Origin: a bacterium MS4
GTDB taxonomy: Bacteria > Bacillota > Clostridia > Oscillospirales > Acutalibacteraceae
Reading direction: 5' to 3'
Length of the DNA stretch: 64,000 nucleotides
Assembly (NCBI GenBank): GCA_000752215.1
Contig: CCFG01000008.1
Span: 186,607 to 250,606 of the forward strand
Under the pieces are notes generated by a model, which searched no databases, had not been told where the DNA came from, and saw nothing but the letters and a program-made list of their open reading frames with translations. The position numbers and the translations under genes are program-made. Shown piece by piece: positions 34,382-43,748 of the stretch. Numbering within the stretch: position 1 is the stretch's first letter; every line of letters starts with the position of its first letter.

Positions 34382-37300
34382 ATGGATTCCAGAAGAATGA
34401 AAACAATGGATGGCAACGCGGCGGCCGCGTATGTCTCTTATGCGTTCACCGATATCGCCGCCATTTATCCCATCACTCCGTCGTCCAATATGGCGGACGA
34501 AACGGATAAATACGCCGCGGCTAATCGCAAAAATCTGTTTGGCCAGGAGGTCAGGATCACCGAGATGCAGTCCGAAGCCGGAGCCGCGGGCGCCGTACAC
34601 GGGGCGCTTACCGCAGGTGCCCTCACCACGACCTACACCGCTTCTCAGGGCCTTTTGCTTATGATCCCGAACATGTACAAAATCGCGGGGGAATTTCTGC
34701 CCGGCGTCATTCACTGTGCCGCCCGGACCCTCGGCAAAAGCACGCTCTGTATTTTCGGCGATCATTCCGACGTTTACGCGTGCCGCCAGACCGGATTTGG
34801 AATGCTCTGCTCCAACAGCCCGCAGGAGGTCATGGACCTGGGCGCCGTGGCGCATCTGTCCGCAATCAGGGGCCGTGTTCCCATGCTGCATTTCTTTGAC
34901 GGCTTCCGTACTTCCCATGAAGTACAGAAAATCCATATATGGGACGATCAGGCTTTGGGGGACATGCTGGACTGGGACGCGGTGAGCGCTTACCGCCGCC
35001 GCAGCCTCAATCCGGAACATCCCGTCACGCGCGGTACGTGCTCAAACGACGATACCTATTTCCAGGAGATTGAGGCGGGTAACCATTATTACGAGGACTA
35101 TCCGGATATTGTGAACAGCTACATGGAAAAGGTCAACGCGAAAATCGGCACCGATTACAGGCCGTTCAATTACTACGGTGCAGCCGACGCCGAGGAAATC
35201 ATTGTGGCCATGGGCTCTTCCTGCGAGACCATCGAAGAGGTCGTCGATTACCTGAACGCGGCCGGTGAAAAGGTCGGCCTGATCAAATGCCACCTGTACC
35301 GTCCGTTTTCCGCAAAGTACCTGTTCCGGGTACTGCCGAAGACGGTCCGGAAAATCACCGTGCTGGACCGCACCAGCGAAGCCGGTTCTATCGGAGAGCC
35401 GCTGTACCTGGACGTGCTGGCCGCGATCAACGGTACGGAATTCAGTTCCGTACAGGTGTTGGTGGGGCGTTACGGTCTGGGCGGAAACGACACCACTCCC
35501 GGCCAGATCATCGCGGTATTCCGCAATATGGGAAGCGATTTCCCCAAAAAGCATTTTACTGTCGGCATAGAGGACGATGTCACCCATCTGTCCCTTGAGG
35601 TGAAGGAAAATCCGGATACGACGCCGAAGGGCATTCATTCCTGCAAATTCTGGGGACTGGGTGCCGACGGCACCGTCGGCGCGAATAAGAACTCCATTAA
35701 AATCATCGGCGACCACACCGACATGTACGCGCAGGGCTACTTCGCCTACGACTCCAAAAAGTCGGGCGGGCTTACAGTGTCCCATCTGCGCTTTGGCGAT
35801 CAGCCGATCAAATCTACCTATTACATTAATAAGGCCGATTTCGTCGCCTGCCACAAAGCGTCCTATGTTGAGAAATATGACATGGTACAGGATATTAAGC
35901 CCGGCGGAAGCTTTCTTTTAAACTGCCAGTGGAGCGACGGGGAGCTGGGCGAAAAGCTGCCGGACAGAATGAAAAAATATATCGCGGACAATCATATCCG
36001 TTTTTATACCATCGACGGAGTAAAACTGGGGAAGGAAATCGGCCTTGGCGGACGGATCAACACGATCCTCCAATCCGCTTTCTTTGCCATTTCGGAGGTG
36101 ATCCCGAAAGAGCAGGCCATTCAGTATATGAAGGACGCCGCTTTGCACAGCTACGCGAAGAAAGGCCAGAAGGTAGTGGATATGAACTATGCGGCCATTG
36201 AGCGCGGGGCCGCGGAGTTCCATCAGGTCGAGGTTCCGGACAGCTGGAAAAATGTGCCGGATGCCGGTCCGGTGAGAAAAGTTACCGGGAAAAATCAGGC
36301 TCTTACCGATTATGTCAATGAGTTCCTGATTCCCTCCAACGAATATAAAGGAAATAAACTGCCGGTTTCCGCGTTTACAAAGCTCGGCATGGAGGACGGT
36401 ACCGTCCCGAACGGTTCCTCCGCCTATGAAAAGCGCGGGATCGCCATCGACGTGCCGGAATGGAATCCGGATAACTGCATCCAATGCAATTTCTGCTCCT
36501 ATGTCTGCCCGCACGCGGTGATCCGCTCGGCCGCTATGACGCCGGACGAAGCCGCCGCCGCCCCGCAAAGCCAGAAGAGCAGGGATATGACGGGAATGCC
36601 GGGAATGAAGTTTGCCATTGCCGTTTCCGCTCTGGACTGCTCCGGCTGTGGTTCCTGCGCAACGGTCTGCCCCGGCCTGAAAGGGCAGAAGGCGCTGACC
36701 ATGAAGCCAATAGACACGCAGATGGCTTCTCAGGAAGGGTTCGACTATGCAGTTGCCCTGGGAGAAAAACCGGAAGTCATTGAGAAATTTAAAGCGGAGA
36801 CCGTGAAGGGCAGCCAGTTCAAACAGCCGCTGCTCGAATTCTCCGGCGCGTGCGCGGGCTGCGGGGAAACTCCGTATGCGAAGCTGGTCACGCAGCTTTT
36901 CGGGGATCGCATGTATATTGCCAATGCCACCGGATGTTCCTCTATTTGGGGCGCTTCCGCGCCCGCTACTCCCTACACCACCAATCAACGGGGATTTGGA
37001 CCCGCCTGGGCAAATTCCCTTTTTGAGGATAACGCCGAGTTCGGCTTGGGCATGACCCTTGCCCAGAAAGCGATCCGCAGCCGACTTGCAGGGTACATAG
37101 AAAAACTGGAAGCTTCCGATCAGACATCCGAAGGAATGAAGGCTGCCTGCAGACAGTATCTGAACACAAAAGAAGACAGCCGGGAAAACCGCGCAGCAGC
37201 CGACGCTTTGATTCCGGAACTGGAGAAGGCCGCCGCGCAGGGCTGCGAGCTGTCCGGAAAGACGCTGGAGGACAGGGATTATCTGGCCAAAAAATCCATG

Positions 37301-37948
37301 TGGATTTTCGGCGGGGACGGCTGGGCCTACGATATCGGCTTCGGCGGCCTGGATCATGTCCTCGCCTCCGGGGAAGACGTCAATATTCTGGTGTTTGATA
37401 CGGAGGTATACTCCAATACCGGCGGTCAGGCTTCCAAAGCCACTCCGGCCGGCGCCGTTGCGCAGTTTGCAGCGACCGGGAAGAAGATGAAGAAAAAAGA
37501 CCTGCCCGCAATCGCTATGAGCTACGGTTATGTATACGTTGCTCATGTGGCCATGGGTGCAGACAGAAATCAGTGCATTAAGGCGATCAACGAGGCCGAG
37601 TCCTACCGCGGTCCGTCCATCGTCATCGCTTACGCACCCTGTATCAACCACGGGATCAAGGGCGGGATGAGCCTTGCCCAGACGGAGGAGAAAAGGGCGG
37701 TCGAAGCCGGCTACTGGAATCTTTTCCGCTATGACCCGCGTTTGGCGGAGGAAGGGAAAAATCCGCTGCGCCTCGACAGTAAGGCCCCCACGGCAAGCTA
37801 CCGCGACTTTATTATGGGAGAGGTCCGATACAATTCGCTGACACGTGCCTTCCCGCAGCGCGCCGAGGAGCTTTTTACAAGGGCCGAAGAATATTCCAAA
37901 CAGAATTACGAGCATTTAAAGAGACTTTCGGAACTCAATATGGATTAA
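34382..37948 (+). CDS. nifJ: Pyruvate:ferredoxin (flavodoxin) oxidoreductase
   Basis: Oxidises pyruvate with CoA to acetyl-CoA and CO2, reducing ferredoxin; central to clostridial fermentation and the probable electron source for the Ech hydrogenase in this window. Single 1188-residue chain with all domains in order: N-terminal domain starting MKTMDGNAAAAYVSYAFTDI, CoA-binding middle, two [4Fe-4S] motifs (CIQCNFCSYVCPHAVI near residue 700 and CSGCGSCATVCPG near 755), proximal-cluster Cys in CAGCGETPY, and the thiamine diphosphate motif GGDGWAYDIGFGGLDH with NTGGQASKATP. Ribosome site AAGGAG. Own transcription unit or with the next gene. Confidence 0.97.
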   Translation: MDSRRMKTMDGNAAAAYVSYAFTDIAAIYPITPSSNMADETDKYAAANRKNLFGQEVRITEMQSEAGAAGAVHGALTAGALTTTYTASQGLLLMIPNMYKIAGEFLPGVIHCAARTLGKSTLCIFGDHSDVYACRQTGFGMLCSNSPQEVMDLGAVAHLSAIRGRVPMLHFFDGFRTSHEVQKIHIWDDQALGDMLDWDAVSAYRRRSLNPEHPVTRGTCSNDDTYFQEIEAGNHYYEDYPDIVNSYMEKVNAKIGTDYRPFNYYGAADAEEIIVAMGSSCETIEEVVDYLNAAGEKVGLIKCHLYRPFSAKYLFRVLPKTVRKITVLDRTSEAGSIGEPLYLDVLAAINGTEFSSVQVLVGRYGLGGNDTTPGQIIAVFRNMGSDFPKKHFTVGIEDDVTHLSLEVKENPDTTPKGIHSCKFWGLGADGTVGANKNSIKIIGDHTDMYAQGYFAYDSKKSGGLTVSHLRFGDQPIKSTYYINKADFVACHKASYVEKYDMVQDIKPGGSFLLNCQWSDGELGEKLPDRMKKYIADNHIRFYTIDGVKLGKEIGLGGRINTILQSAFFAISEVIPKEQAIQYMKDAALHSYAKKGQKVVDMNYAAIERGAAEFHQVEVPDSWKNVPDAGPVRKVTGKNQALTDYVNEFLIPSNEYKGNKLPVSAFTKLGMEDGTVPNGSSAYEKRGIAIDVPEWNPDNCIQCNFCSYVCPHAVIRSAAMTPDEAAAAPQSQKSRDMTGMPGMKFAIAVSALDCSGCGSCATVCPGLKGQKALTMKPIDTQMASQEGFDYAVALGEKPEVIEKFKAETVKGSQFKQPLLEFSGACAGCGETPYAKLVTQLFGDRMYIANATGCSSIWGASAPATPYTTNQRGFGPAWANSLFEDNAEFGLGMTLAQKAIRSRLAGYIEKLEASDQTSEGMKAACRQYLNTKEDSRENRAAADALIPELEKAAAQGCELSGKTLEDRDYLAKKSMWIFGGDGWAYDIGFGGLDHVLASGEDVNILVFDTEVYSNTGGQASKATPAGAVAQFAATGKKMKKKDLPAIAMSYGYVYVAHVAMGADRNQCIKAINEAESYRGPSIVIAYAPCINHGIKGGMSLAQTEEKRAVEAGYWNLFRYDPRLAEEGKNPLRLDSKAPTASYRDFIMGEVRYNSLTRAFPQRAEELFTRAEEYSKQNYEHLKRLSELNMD

Positions 37949-38028
37949 ACCCGCGTCCTGTGCCGCCGTAAGACTTTCGAAAAATGTGCTGGCAGAAACG
38001 TCGGCCGCTTTATAGCAGAAGGAGAAAA

Positions 38029-39210
38029 ATGGATATTGATAGGGTTGATGCCGCAGAACGGCGGGGGACAAACAGCACTAAGTGGGACGGTACCTCGGCC
38101 AAATTCGGTGCGGATGATTTACTGCCGATGTGGATAGCGGATATGGACTTTCCGGCGCCCGGCTGCGTCCATGAGGCGCTGAAGAAGATCATTGATTTTG
38201 GGGTTTACGGGTATTCTTTTGTGGGCGACGGATATTATCAGTCCTTTATCGATTGGGAAAAGAAGAAACACGGCTATGAGGTCAAAAAAGAGTGGCTTCG
38301 TTATACGCCCGGGGTCGTTTCCGGTCTGTACTGGTTCATCAACGCAATGACGCTCCCGGGAGAAGCCTGCATGATTCTGACTCCGTGCTATTATCCGTTT
38401 ATGGACGCGGTCAGGGACACGGGACGAAAGCTCATCTGCTGCGACCTGGTGAACACCGGCGGGCATTATACCGTTGATCTGAAAAAATTTGAGGATACTA
38501 TCCGGGTTAATCATGTAAAATTATTTCTTCTTTGCTCTCCCCACAACCCGGTCGGACGGGTTTGGAGCAGGACGGAGCTGAACGGGATTTTGGATATCTG
38601 CAAACACAGAGGCGTGTTTTTGGTCAGCGATGAAATCCATCAGGACATTACCTTTGGCGGCCATCGCCATATCCCCGCGGCAGCCGCCGGGGATTACGAC
38701 GACATGCTGGCGACGCTGACTTCGGCCTCCAAAACCTTTAACCTCGCCGGGTGCAAAAACTCCTTCGCGGTCATTCCCGACAGGGAAGTCAGGGAACGGT
38801 TTGACAGATACGCCAAGTCCATCCGCGTGACCAGAGGCTCCGTGTTCGGATATGCCGCGGTGGAGGCCGCTTACCGGAACGGGGAACCGTGGCTGGAGCG
38901 GGTTCTCAATATCATCGCGGAAAACTACCGCTATCTGCGTGACACGCTGATGCGCGAGTTTCCGGAAATTACGGTCTCTCCGCTGGAAGGAACCTATCTG
39001 GTGTGGATCGATCTGGGTGCTTACGTTCCCTGTGAACAGCTGCACGATTTTATACAGAACCGCTGCGGTCTCGCCCTGGATTACGGGGAGTGGTTCTATG
39101 AAAACAGGGCGGACACCCATGTGCGCATGAACCTTGCGACCTCCGCGAAAAATGTCGGCACGGCGGTAAGCAGCCTGATCAGGGAAATCAGGAAGCTTCC
39201 GCCGAGCTGA
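38029..39210 (+). CDS. MalY/PatB-type PLP aminotransferase or C-S lyase
   Basis: Fold type I PLP enzyme; family members cleave cystathionine or cysteine (beta-lyase) or transfer amino groups. ATG at 38029 with AAGGAG upstream gives 393 residues, the family length. Seen: the MalY-type N-terminus WDGTSAKFGADDLLPMWIADMDF, GYSFVGDGYYQSFIDWEKK, CSPHNPVGRVW, and the PLP Lys in TSASKTFNLAGCKNS near residue 235. 80 bases after the pyruvate oxidoreductase. Likely makes pyruvate, ammonia and a thiol from cysteine-like substrates, in which case pyruvate would feed the neighbouring enzyme. Confidence 0.9.
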   Translation: MDIDRVDAAERRGTNSTKWDGTSAKFGADDLLPMWIADMDFPAPGCVHEALKKIIDFGVYGYSFVGDGYYQSFIDWEKKKHGYEVKKEWLRYTPGVVSGLYWFINAMTLPGEACMILTPCYYPFMDAVRDTGRKLICCDLVNTGGHYTVDLKKFEDTIRVNHVKLFLLCSPHNPVGRVWSRTELNGILDICKHRGVFLVSDEIHQDITFGGHRHIPAAAAGDYDDMLATLTSASKTFNLAGCKNSFAVIPDREVRERFDRYAKSIRVTRGSVFGYAAVEAAYRNGEPWLERVLNIIAENYRYLRDTLMREFPEITVSPLEGTYLVWIDLGAYVPCEQLHDFIQNRCGLALDYGEWFYENRADTHVRMNLATSAKNVGTAVSSLIREIRKLPPS

Positions 39211-39236
39211 GGAGCATACGTCTGAATAAAACGATG

Positions 39237-39312
39237 AAAATAGCAAACCCGTCAAAAGGCGGGGACGCAAAGCCACGGGTCTAAAGTTATCTATGACAGC
39301 CGGGTTGCCATT
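39237..39312 (+). ncRNA. Cyclic-di-GMP-I (GEMM-I) riboswitch
   Basis: Leader RNA of the chemoreceptor gene. The conserved core reads AGCAAACCC, a hairpin arm CCCGTC/GGCGGG closing an AAAA loop, then GGGACGCAAAGCC (the first G shared with the arm), a receptor region with GGGTCTAAAG, and GCCGGGTTGCC at the 3' side, in the order and spacing of GEMM-I aptamers. The apical loop is AAAA where GAAA is usual, which is unusual for the tetraloop-receptor dock. P1 is short (AAUAG with CCAUU). A terminator follows at 39317, so control is most likely by transcription termination; whether ligand turns expression on or off cannot be decided by eye. Confidence 0.93.
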
Positions 39313-39316
39313 CCAG

Positions 39317-39348
39317 AAAGCCGCGGCACAAGACAGTACCGCGGCTTT
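39317..39348 (+). terminator. Riboswitch expression-platform terminator
   Basis: AAAGCCGCGG (39317-39326) pairs with CCGCGGCTTT (39339-39348), followed by GCTGTGTTT. Lies directly after the aptamer and 120 bases ahead of the chemoreceptor start. Confidence 0.8.
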
Positions 39349-39467
39349 GCTGTGTTTCCGGTCAAGCGGAAAGCGGCATGAATCGGCGTATCCATTGCAA
39401 GCCGCAGTTCAGTGTTCCCGGTCCGGCACCCGACGCGCCGGCCGGAATAAATTTGGGGAGGATGAAA

Positions 39468-41264
39468 ATGTTGAAAAATAGGAAGATCGGTAAAAAGCTG
39501 ATTCTGTCTTTTCTGTGCGTGGCGGTTATTTCCAGTATTGCGGGGATCGTGGGACTCAGCGTCATGACGAATATGAACACCAATTACAAAAAAGCTTTGG
39601 TCGATTACGGCTTTTCTCAGGGAGATATCGGCCTGTTCAATTCAGAGTTTAACCGCAACGGCGTGATTGTAAGGAATATTGTCATTGATCCGGATGTTCA
39701 GAAAATGATGACCGATTCCGATCTGCTCTCCCAATCCAACGAGAAGCTCAATCAATACCTTGCGACTCTCAACGGCAGAATGACCACGGAACAGGAGCTG
39801 CAGGATTTTAAGACTATTCAGGAAAACATCGATGAATATAAAACCCTGGCCGATCAGGTGGTCACCCTGGCCATAGAAAATAAGGACGCACAGGCAAGAA
39901 CGATGCTGTCGGATCAGGTCGAGCCCATTGCGGATAAAATAGAAGCTTCAGCCAATGCATTGATCAGCGGAAAAATCAAAACCGGGAACCAGGTGTCGTC
40001 AAGCCTGTCCGCTCAGGGAACAGGGGCCACGGTGTTCATTTTCGCGGTGATCCTTCTTACGATGGTTGTCTCGTGCATCGTTGCGCTGCGGATTTCCCGC
40101 GGAATCAGCAAACCGGTAACGGAAATGGCGGCGGCGGCCCGGAGAATGGCGGAGGGCGACCTCAATGTGCAGATTCAGGTCGATTCCCATGATGAAATCG
40201 GGCAGCTGGGCGCCGCATTTTCGGAAACCGTCGAATATATCAAGGAATGCATTGCGGACATATCGGTCAAGCTTGCGCAAATGGCGAAAGGAGATTTGTG
40301 TATCGTAAATGAAATGGAGTATAAGGGGGATTTTGTGGAGCTGCAGGAATCCATTGGCGGCATTGCTGCTTCACTCAATGACGTCCTGCTTCAGATCAGT
40401 CAGGCTTCCGAACAGGTTACGGGCGGCGCGGAGCAGATATCCAACGGGGCCCAGGCGCTGGCGCAGGGCGCAACGGAGCAGGCAAGCTCCGTCGAGGAGC
40501 TCTCCGCGTCCATTATGGAGGTATCCGCGCATATCCGGGACAACGCGGAGCACGCGGTCAACGCCATTTTGACGGTCAAGGATGTCAGCAGGGAAATCGA
40601 GATCAGCAATGAGCATATGCAGGAGATGATGAATGCCATGGCAAGGATCGACGATTCGTCGGGTCGGATCGGGAAAATCATCAAGACGATCGAGGACATC
40701 GCCTTCCAGACCAATATTCTTGCGCTGAATGCCGCGGTGGAGGCAGCCAGAGCGGGAGCCGCGGGGAAGGGTTTTGCCGTTGTGGCCGGTGAGGTGCGAA
40801 GTCTGGCCAGCAAAAGCGCACAGGCGGCCCAGAATACCACTTCCCTGATCGAAGAGTCTATAAAGCAGGTCAAAAACGGCAGCAAAATTGCGGATGAAAC
40901 TGCTAAATCTCTGCAAAGGGTTGTGGAAGGAGCGGAAACGGTTTCAAGCGCGGTGGAAAAGATATCACAGGCATCCCGACGCCAATCCGACGCGATCGCT
41001 CAGATCACCACGGGAGTCGACCAGATTTCCAATGTGGTGCAGACCAATTCCGCAACGGCGGAGGAAAGCGCCGCGTCGAGCGAAGAGCTTTCCGGTCAGG
41101 CGCAGACGCTCAATGCGCTTGTAAAAAGGTTCCGGTTAAGAGAGGAAAACGAAGCGGAACGGACAGCCGGATTTGCCGATGAGAGGCTGCTGTGGCAGGA
41201 ACCGGGACCTGAAGAGGCGCTCAGTGAGGACGGGTGCTCCGAACCAGAAGAACTGCAGGCATAA
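39468..41264 (+). CDS. Methyl-accepting chemotaxis protein with four-helix-bundle sensor, riboswitch controlled
   Basis: Transmembrane chemoreceptor. Start at 39468 with GGGGAGG six bases upstream; 598 residues. First membrane segment near residues 10-32, a helical sensor of ~160 residues rich in Asn/Gln/Asp (4HB-type), second membrane segment near 185-210, HAMP near 210-265 and a further HAMP-like stretch, then the signalling domain whose hairpin tip contains [20 protein letters not shown]. The C-terminus lacks a recognisable CheR/CheB pentapeptide. Expression is set by the c-di-GMP riboswitch just upstream, tying chemotaxis to the motile/sessile switch. Confidence 0.93.
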   Translation: MLKNRKIGKKLILSFLCVAVISSIAGIVGLSVMTNMNTNYKKALVDYGFSQGDIGLFNSEFNRNGVIVRNIVIDPDVQKMMTDSDLLSQSNEKLNQYLATLNGRMTTEQELQDFKTIQENIDEYKTLADQVVTLAIENKDAQARTMLSDQVEPIADKIEASANALISGKIKTGNQVSSSLSAQGTGATVFIFAVILLTMVVSCIVALRISRGISKPVTEMAAAARRMAEGDLNVQIQVDSHDEIGQLGAAFSETVEYIKECIADISVKLAQMAKGDLCIVNEMEYKGDFVELQESIGGIAASLNDVLLQISQASEQVTGGAEQISNGAQALAQGATEQASSVEELSASIMEVSAHIRDNAEHAVNAILTVKDVSREIEISNEHMQEMMNAMARIDDSSGRIGKIIKTIEDIAFQTNILALNAAVEAARAGAAGKGFAVVAGEVRSLASKSAQAAQNTTSLIEESIKQVKNGSKIADETAKSLQRVVEGAETVSSAVEKISQASRRQSDAIAQITTGVDQISNVVQTNSATAEESAASSEELSGQAQTLNALVKRFRLREENEAERTAGFADERLLWQEPGPEEALSEDGCSEPEELQA

Positions 41265-41370
41265 AGGGTTTTGTGTGGGTGTCAAACGTCTGTTTTCGGT
41301 AATTTCGGCAGGAGCCTTGGTCTGCTTATCCACAGGCGAGGTCTGATAAGAAAAAGCTTATTGATATCGA

Positions 41371-41415
41371 AAGGGAGAGTCCCGGGATTTACTGAATCCC
41401 GGGACTCTCCCTTTT
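41371..41415 (+). terminator. Terminator after the chemoreceptor
   Basis: 19-bp stem: AAGGGAGAGTCCCGGGATT (41371-41389) with its exact complement (41395-41413), 5-base loop, then TTT. Confidence 0.92.
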
Positions 41416-41574
41416 TCTGTTCATTTTGTGCTGCCCGTCCTTTGATATTCTTCTATTCCTTCCACCACGGGGACGGATATTTACAATACAATAAAATCCG
41501 GAGGGTTGCAAAACGGCGAGTACTAAAAATGCTGTTGTTGGAAGAAAGATAAAAACAATTGCTGGATTGTGTCT

Positions 41575-41598
41575 GTTTTTGCTGCAATTAGCACAAAA
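41575..41598. promoter_or_regulatory. Candidate activator site upstream of the PTS operon promoter
   Basis: Dyad with TGCT-GCAATT-AGCA at its core (41580-41593) and TTTTTG / CAAAAA outer arms. It lies just upstream of the putative -35. An AATTGC at 41557-41562 and the AATTAATTGC/GCAATTAATT palindrome at 45752-45773 share the same word. Confidence 0.35.
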
Positions 41599-41605
41599 AT
41601 AGGAC

Positions 41606-41634
41606 TTCTCGAAGATAAACCGGAATGATATGAT
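41606..41634 (+). promoter_or_regulatory. Putative promoter of the PTS operon
   Basis: TTCTCG (41606-41611), 17-base spacer, TATGAT (41629-41634). Poor -35, reasonable -10, as expected of an activated promoter. Confidence 0.45.
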
Positions 41635-41727
41635 TGACCCAAGCTGTTAAGAAGCCGGTCATTAATTTCATAAACTGCGAAACAGAAACAGCCAGCGGAT
41701 TGGAAACTTGGATAGGTGGTGTAACGG

Positions 41728-43716
41728 TTGTTTTTTAGTTTGGACAGGCGATGCGGGCATGTACTGGACGCACTTGCGAAATTTGACGATTATGTTACGA
41801 TTGATTCCCTTTCTGCGCAATTAGGACAGACAAGGCGAAACACACAGTACGATCTTTGCAAAATCAACGATGCATTTAAGCTGGCGGGGATTTCCACGAT
41901 CAGCAGCAGAAGAAACAGAGGAATCAAGCTGCTGGATGAGCAGAAAACCTGGTGGGAGAACCTTTCTTTGGAAGGCGGGAGGAAATTCAACTACATTTTC
42001 ACCCAGGATGAGCGCGTTGCGCTGATCATCTGCGAAAGTCTCCTCTCCAATGAAATCAATACCATTGAAGAAATGTCCGAGGAACTGAAGGTAAGCAGAA
42101 ATACCGTCTTTCTGGACATGAAGATCGTGAAGGAAAAACTGAACGACTACGGAATCCGGTTCGAGTATGTTTCCAAATCCGGCTATACGGTATCGGGGGA
42201 CGGTCTGAAAATCCGTTCGGTGCTGATGTATTTTATTTCAGCCATCTATCCGCTGATCAGTGACGGAATCATCAATTTTCTCTCCGATCCGCAGGTGCGC
42301 GAGCACCAGAGCAGGCTGCATAAAATCGAACAGGAGCTGGATGTGAATTATCCGGCGGAAACGATTGATAAAATAGCGATCATGCTGAAGCTCACCAAAA
42401 GAGAAATCCCCCTTAATTGGGAGCGCCAGGAGGCGAATATCCGGGAGAACCCGGTTTACCGGATTGTGAGCCGCTATTATCCGTCCCTCAGCGAAAACGA
42501 CCGTATTTATGTAAGCATTCAGCTTCTGGGCGCAAGGCTGAGGGACGAAGCCAACACTCCGGATGACAGCATTGGCAATTTTAAAAATATGGCGGGGAAA
42601 CTGGTCGCCTATTTTCAGCGATTGGTCGGAATCGAAATCGAGAATAAGGAACTGCTGATTTTTAACCTTGCCAGACATCTCAACCGTTCGATTTACCGCT
42701 ATCAATACGGACTGATCGATTCCTGCGGGGTGGAAGAAGAAATTCAGGCGAACCCGAAAGAGCTTTTCGAGCTTGTAAAGCTGGCGGCAAAAGAATTTTC
42801 CCGCGATATCGGGTACCCCATTAACGATTCCGAAGTTGCGTTTCTGACGATTCACTTTGGGGCCCACATGAGAAAAAACAATGTGGCGATCGGTAAGATC
42901 AAAGTGCTTCTGGTTGTCAAGGAAACTGACCCGAACGGCGAACTTGAGAAAAAAGTGGACGATGAGTTCCCGATGTTCCATGTGGTACGAACCGTCACTC
43001 CTGTAGAGTTAAGCGCCTTTCAGGGGGAATATCAAATCGTCATTTCCACGCAGCTTTTGAAGTATGACGGCTTCTATGCCTATATTTCCGACAGATTGGA
43101 AGCGGAAGACAAGAAAAAGGTACTGGAAGTCTACCTGAGATACCGAATGCTCAAAAATGAAAATATTGGGGAAAACCTGTTTGAAAATATCAAAAAATAT
43201 ATTCCGAAAGAAAACCAGGGCAAAGTCCGTATGGAAATCAACCGGTATTTTCTGGCCCCCGTACCGAACCTTCTTCAGCTTCTGGAGAAGGGGAACGTCC
43301 AGTGCATCGACAAGATTTCAAACTGGCGCGACGCGCTTGCACAGGCCGCGCTTCCGCTTCTGGAAAACGGAAACATTGAAACAAGCTATGTGGACTGCAT
43401 GATTACCGATAACGAAATGTACGGCTGCAGCACTTATCTGGGAAACGGCGTTTATCTTGCCCATACGCAAAGCCGGGGAAATGTCAAAAGATCGGGCGTC
43501 GCGGTACTCACCATAAAAAAAGGAGTCAATTTTGGAGTTAATTACAAGGTCCGAATCCTTCTGGTGGTGGCGTCCACCGACAAAAACGAGCATTTCACGG
43601 TTTTAAAGGAAGCGGTCAAAATCTGTACGGATGAGAACAAAGTGGAAAAAATGCTCCGGTGTACAAAAGAAGAGGACCTCTACAGAACGATTGCCGAATT
43701 TTCGATGGAGTCATAA
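41728..43716 (+). CDS. PRD-containing transcriptional activator with EIIB- and EIIA-like domains (MtlR/LicR type)
   Basis: PTS-controlled regulator of the following operon. TTG start at 41728 with AGGTGGTG upstream; 662 residues. Order: two N-terminal helix-turn-helix domains (about 1-150), PRD1 (185-290), PRD2 (300-405), EIIB-like (410-490) and EIIA-like (510-655). PRD2 keeps both phosphorylatable His (LARHLNRSIYR and LTIHFGAHMR). In PRD1 the matching places read IDKIAIMLKL and YVSIQLLGA, without His. The EIIB-like domain lacks the Cys loop (LLVVKETDPNG). The EIIA-like His is present in VYLAHTQ. So regulation probably runs through PRD2 and the EIIA-like His only. Confidence 0.88.
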   Translation: MFFSLDRRCGHVLDALAKFDDYVTIDSLSAQLGQTRRNTQYDLCKINDAFKLAGISTISSRRNRGIKLLDEQKTWWENLSLEGGRKFNYIFTQDERVALIICESLLSNEINTIEEMSEELKVSRNTVFLDMKIVKEKLNDYGIRFEYVSKSGYTVSGDGLKIRSVLMYFISAIYPLISDGIINFLSDPQVREHQSRLHKIEQELDVNYPAETIDKIAIMLKLTKREIPLNWERQEANIRENPVYRIVSRYYPSLSENDRIYVSIQLLGARLRDEANTPDDSIGNFKNMAGKLVAYFQRLVGIEIENKELLIFNLARHLNRSIYRYQYGLIDSCGVEEEIQANPKELFELVKLAAKEFSRDIGYPINDSEVAFLTIHFGAHMRKNNVAIGKIKVLLVVKETDPNGELEKKVDDEFPMFHVVRTVTPVELSAFQGEYQIVISTQLLKYDGFYAYISDRLEAEDKKKVLEVYLRYRMLKNENIGENLFENIKKYIPKENQGKVRMEINRYFLAPVPNLLQLLEKGNVQCIDKISNWRDALAQAALPLLENGNIETSYVDCMITDNEMYGCSTYLGNGVYLAHTQSRGNVKRSGVAVLTIKKGVNFGVNYKVRILLVVASTDKNEHFTVLKEAVKICTDENKVEKMLRCTKEEDLYRTIAEFSMES

Positions 43717-43748
43717 CATTACACTTACTTTAAGGAAGAGGGAAGACC

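Larger units (their letters stand above)
41265..41727 (+). other. Intergenic region: terminator, dyad and promoter
   Basis: 463 bases between the chemoreceptor and the PRD regulator. Contains the terminator at 41371-41415, an inverted repeat at 41575-41598 and a promoter-like pair at 41606-41634, each listed. A short open frame at 41271-41552 spans the terminator and is not considered a gene. Confidence 0.6.

Noticed and set aside
35918-37915. 665-codon minus-strand open frame opposite the pyruvate oxidoreductase gene
   Set aside because: Lies fully antisense to an intact, motif-complete gene; no recognisable family. GC-rich codon use leaves antisense frames open.
39378-39467. Longer N-terminus for the riboswitch-controlled chemoreceptor
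   Set aside because: The extra residues lack a membrane-protein start; GGGGAGG fits the ATG at 39468, which begins the normal [11 protein letters not shown]-type N-terminus.
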